Assembly (NCBI GenBank): GCA_948567375.1
Contig: OX419758.1
Span: 29,207,001 to 29,271,000, forward strand
DNA: 64,000 bases
Origin: Lunularia cruciata
Taxonomy: Eukaryota; Streptophyta; Marchantiopsida; Lunulariales; Lunulariaceae
Direction of reading: 5' to 3'
Each line of letters opens with the position of its first letter. The first letter of the stretch is position 1. The position numbers and the translations under genes are program-made. Positions 61,401-64,000 of the stretch are shown piece by piece. The notes under the pieces were generated by a model. The model had not been told where the DNA came from, ran no database searches, and saw nothing but the letters and a program-made list of their open reading frames with translations.

Positions 61401-63141
61401 AAAAATTTAACATAATCACAAGAGCTACACATTTTGTCAAAGTTCCAAACGACCAGCTTCGACGTTAGAAAACCTAGAATCACCATGATCAACACAGAAG
61501 AATTGATTCCATTTTCCTTTAGTGAATTCTTTTAATGGACTTCTTGAGCTAGCTATCTTTTCCTATCTGCTAAATCTAAAATACATACTTAATGCAGGAC
61601 ACCAGCGCAACCTGGAAAATTAACAAACGATAACAATTTCACACCTCTCACATGAATCTAATGCTTAAAACTTATAACAAGTTTCAGGTAGCTTCTTTCA
61701 AACCAACTTTAAGGCGTACCTTCGCTTTTGGAAAGTCTGTATAGCTTTCAAGGTCAAGCCTTGATGCAACTCGATCTGCATAATTACCGATGTCATCCAT
61801 CAACTGTGCATCTCTGGCGGGGAACTTGAGTCGGTTCTCCTCCACTACGAACCTATGTAGAGAACCACACATATCATATTTTAGTAGGTTTATGCTACTC
61901 AAGAATCACTTTCTCGAGGTTACCACTTCGTTGTTTTAATGTTGTGGTTGTGTTTTGGACTACTTCCGAAAATCCAATACTGTCCGCGGTGGCACCCTTG
62001 GTTCAAATCTCATGTATGAGCAAAGGCTTGAGGGGCGATACATAATAAAATGAAGTACTAAGGGTAAGACTGACTAAATTACCCTCATAGACACCTCCAG
62101 GACATATCGTTCCCCATTGAAGATCTAAGTTTCAAGTTGCAGTTCATTACCACCACTGTACACACGATATTTTAACCACACACGAGTACATCTCCACGTT
62201 TTGTCCGAAGTATACCTGTTCTCATTTGAATCTGTGTTAATTTGCAGATTTCCACGCCATATACCATCCCTGGAATCTGGCCATTTCAGCTGAATTCTGT
62301 ATTCTTTCGGAGGGGCTATAAGGCACTGCTTTCTTTCGGACACTTCGCAGTGCCGCTCGAATTCCAGACCGTCGGTGTAGCCTGCTTCCAAATTAGCTGT
62401 TACATTGTAACATGGAACGTAGTCCTCCATCCCAGCAGAACATGCCCCGACTTCCTTTGGTTTCAAAGATCCGAGCCCCAAAATCCCACCGTGATACAGG
62501 TCTCTCCATACCAATAGCTGGGCCCGACGATAATTGTGTGCTGGGAAAACTACTCTGGGGTAGGGTCTCGCAGTTCCTGTGACTGTAATCAGCACAAAAG
62601 CACCGATGACACACAGAAGGAAAAGCGGAAGAAATGGAAGTGTAAAGGTCTTCCTGTTGCAACTCAATACGGAGCAGAATCTAGAGCCAAATGACTGCTG
62701 ACGAGGAGACCCTGACAAAGCTCCTGTAGCATTTGTGACCGAAGAACCTGTGCCCCCAACTTCCAGGGATTTCCCCGACCTCAGCCCATTGTCAGTTGAT
62801 TTGCTCCCATATTTATGTGAAGATGAAGAAAAAGAGTAGTCTTGGCAAGCTTGTTTGATCCATAACCGAACAGAGTGCGGAAAGCAGGCGGTGAGGTGGT
62901 CCCAAACAGAGCGACTTCTAGCTCTTTCACTTGCTTCTGCTTCTCTGGCTTTGGTAGGAGACCGTGGTTCCTGTACTCGTACTCTCTCCGGAGTAGATAG
63001 GCCCCTAAATTGCGCTTTAGACATCTTGTCATTCAGCTCCCGCGCACATCCGCTTTCCTGTTCGCTCAAAGGAGAACAATAAGCGACATGCAATTCGGCG
63101 GGCATAACGGTCATAGAGAGGCAGCCCCTCAGCCATTGCAT
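58495..63141 (-). CDS. Golgi pectin-type methyltransferase of the DUF248/Methyltransf_29 family (QUA2-like)
   Basis: Eight exons: complement of 58495-58644, 59219-59357, 59539-59842, 60039-60214, 60618-60828, 61063-61303, 61720-61852, 62216-63141. All introns are GT-AG with matching phases; the protein is 759 residues. The ATG is the first after an in-frame TAG just upstream. A basic cytosolic N-terminus precedes a membrane segment (about 168-188), giving a type II Golgi protein. Then come [26 protein letters not shown] motif VLDIGCG (357-363), [68 protein letters not shown] and the end EQRLLVCQK. The family includes QUASIMODO2/TSD2, needed for homogalacturonan methyl-esterification and cell adhesion. 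No exon carries a stop or shift. Confidence 0.93.
58854..58892. repeat. 14-bp inverted repeat in the last intron of the methyltransferase gene
   Basis: TCACCACCTTCTTT (58854-58867) pairs exactly with 58879-58892. With a 2-nt bulge the stem extends almost to the tip (TTGG...CCAA). It lies inside the longest intron (58645-59218). Confidence 0.6.
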
Positions 63142-64000
63142 CAACTATTAAAGAAGCTCAGCAGCCGCAAATGGCTATGAAATATCCACTGTCAGCTTAT
63201 CGGAGATCAGTAAAAGAGAAGTCCAAATCTACAACTCTCGTTCCTTAGTAGTAGCACCTAAATGAACAAAAACAAATAAAACTTGCGTCCGGGTCCTTGA
63301 CAGCGGATGCAGAAACCCTGATGGTCATACTCTTTCAGGTCTAATAAGGAAGGTCCATATTCCTTCCAATGCGGATTAGGTGATTCGTAATGCGAGGACG
63401 GGACCTTCGCATTTCTCTCACGGGGAGAAACTTCAATTCCATGCGGGATTGCGGGACATAAAACTGGAATTGTCAGGCAGGAGTTCTCCTGCCTGATAAA
63501 TAGCAGCAATGAGAGACAGCGATAGCATTCAACACGCTCTTCGCACGTCGAACCTAGCTACTTACAATAAAAGGACCATAGACTTCACATCCAAGAGAGC
63601 TGTGGAGAAGAGATGGACGACAGCGTCCAAATACCATTGCTAATCCACCCCCGGACACTCCACAACATTTAAGTACAGATACACGCTGAAGTTCAACCCA
63701 CCGGGAACTACAGCTAGGCAACATTCATACGATCCTGAGGCCAAAGACAGTCCACTCAAACCTGCTACAATCTCCCATACAAACGGGATGCAAATGAAAT
63801 TCCAGAGGAAACAAATAAATCGCAATAAAAGTCCGCCAGCGGAGCTAATGTTACGAACCTACGCGCGGGAGAAGGAGGAGATGGTCATTCACGTCCCTCC
63901 GCTCTTCAAGCTGAAACCGAGGTCCGGACGCACACATAATCGGACCACCATCTCAACCCGGTCGACGAAGACACAAACTTCGACAAATTCCTCGCTCCTT
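63142..64000. other. Upstream region of the methyltransferase gene
   Basis: No second gene recognised. It presumably holds the 5' UTR and promoter of the minus-strand gene. It includes a 10-bp inverted repeat, TCAGGCAGGA, at 63473-63482 and 63487-63496 with loop GTTC. No TATA box could be placed with confidence. Confidence 0.4.

Noticed and set aside
61990-62010. tRNA B-box-like GGTTCAAATC in intron 1 of the methyltransferase gene
   Set aside because: No A box at proper spacing and no cloverleaf; at most a SINE trace.

Overview
The window is nuclear DNA of a land plant. Evidence: a spliced seven-intron gene for a plant Golgi pectin-methyltransferase-family protein, a plant receptor-like cytoplasmic kinase, and plant-type chromodomain LTR retrotransposons primed by initiator tRNA-Met. 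The introns are short (181 to 574 bp) and there is a LINE with a restriction-like endonuclease, a type uncommon in flowering plants. I therefore lean towards a seed-free plant such as a bryophyte, but this is inference.

Layout. 1-5246: no recognisable gene. 5247-8840: decayed minus-strand LINE (reverse transcriptase plus C-terminal restriction-like endonuclease), split by a solo LTR. 8841-12672: no recognisable gene. 12673-14379: intact single-exon kinase-like gene whose DFG aspartate is replaced by glycine. 14380-25333: long, mostly AT-rich non-coding DNA with small repeats. 25339-50474: retrotransposon cluster. It holds a solo LTR; chromovirus A (26261-31844, minus); chromovirus B1 (33645-40308, plus); and chromovirus B2 (43209-50474, minus) with another solo LTR inside its gag. 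50734-52094: wrecked PIF/Harbinger transposase. 52095-58494: non-coding, with a foldback element and a short relic of the LINE tail. 58495-63141: the methyltransferase gene (minus, eight exons), then its upstream region.

Main finding. Chromovirus A carries what looks like a complete programmed -1 frameshift signal at its gag/pol junction. There is a GGGAAAC slippery heptamer in the gag frame, a 7-nt spacer, a perfect 9-bp stem, and a loop whose 7 nt pair perfectly with downstream sequence (an H-type pseudoknot). It lies in the 25-nt overlap of the two frames, and one slip gives exactly the pol frame. The same element's LTRs carry perfect heat-shock elements upstream of a TATA box, as in heat-activated retrotransposons. 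Its two LTRs differ at only three aligned bases plus one 59-bp indel. Even so, gag-pol has eight premature stops (all TGA or TAG, none TAA), which fits deamination of methylated CG/CHG cytosines.

Other points. B1's leader contains a ~390-bp insert encoding part of a linear-plasmid (organelle-type) family B DNA polymerase. Family B LTRs occur with one or two copies of a ~160-bp terminal unit. All five LTR insertions have 5-bp target duplications (one with a mismatch), so the nesting order can be read directly. Only the kinase-like and methyltransferase genes look functional as host genes.
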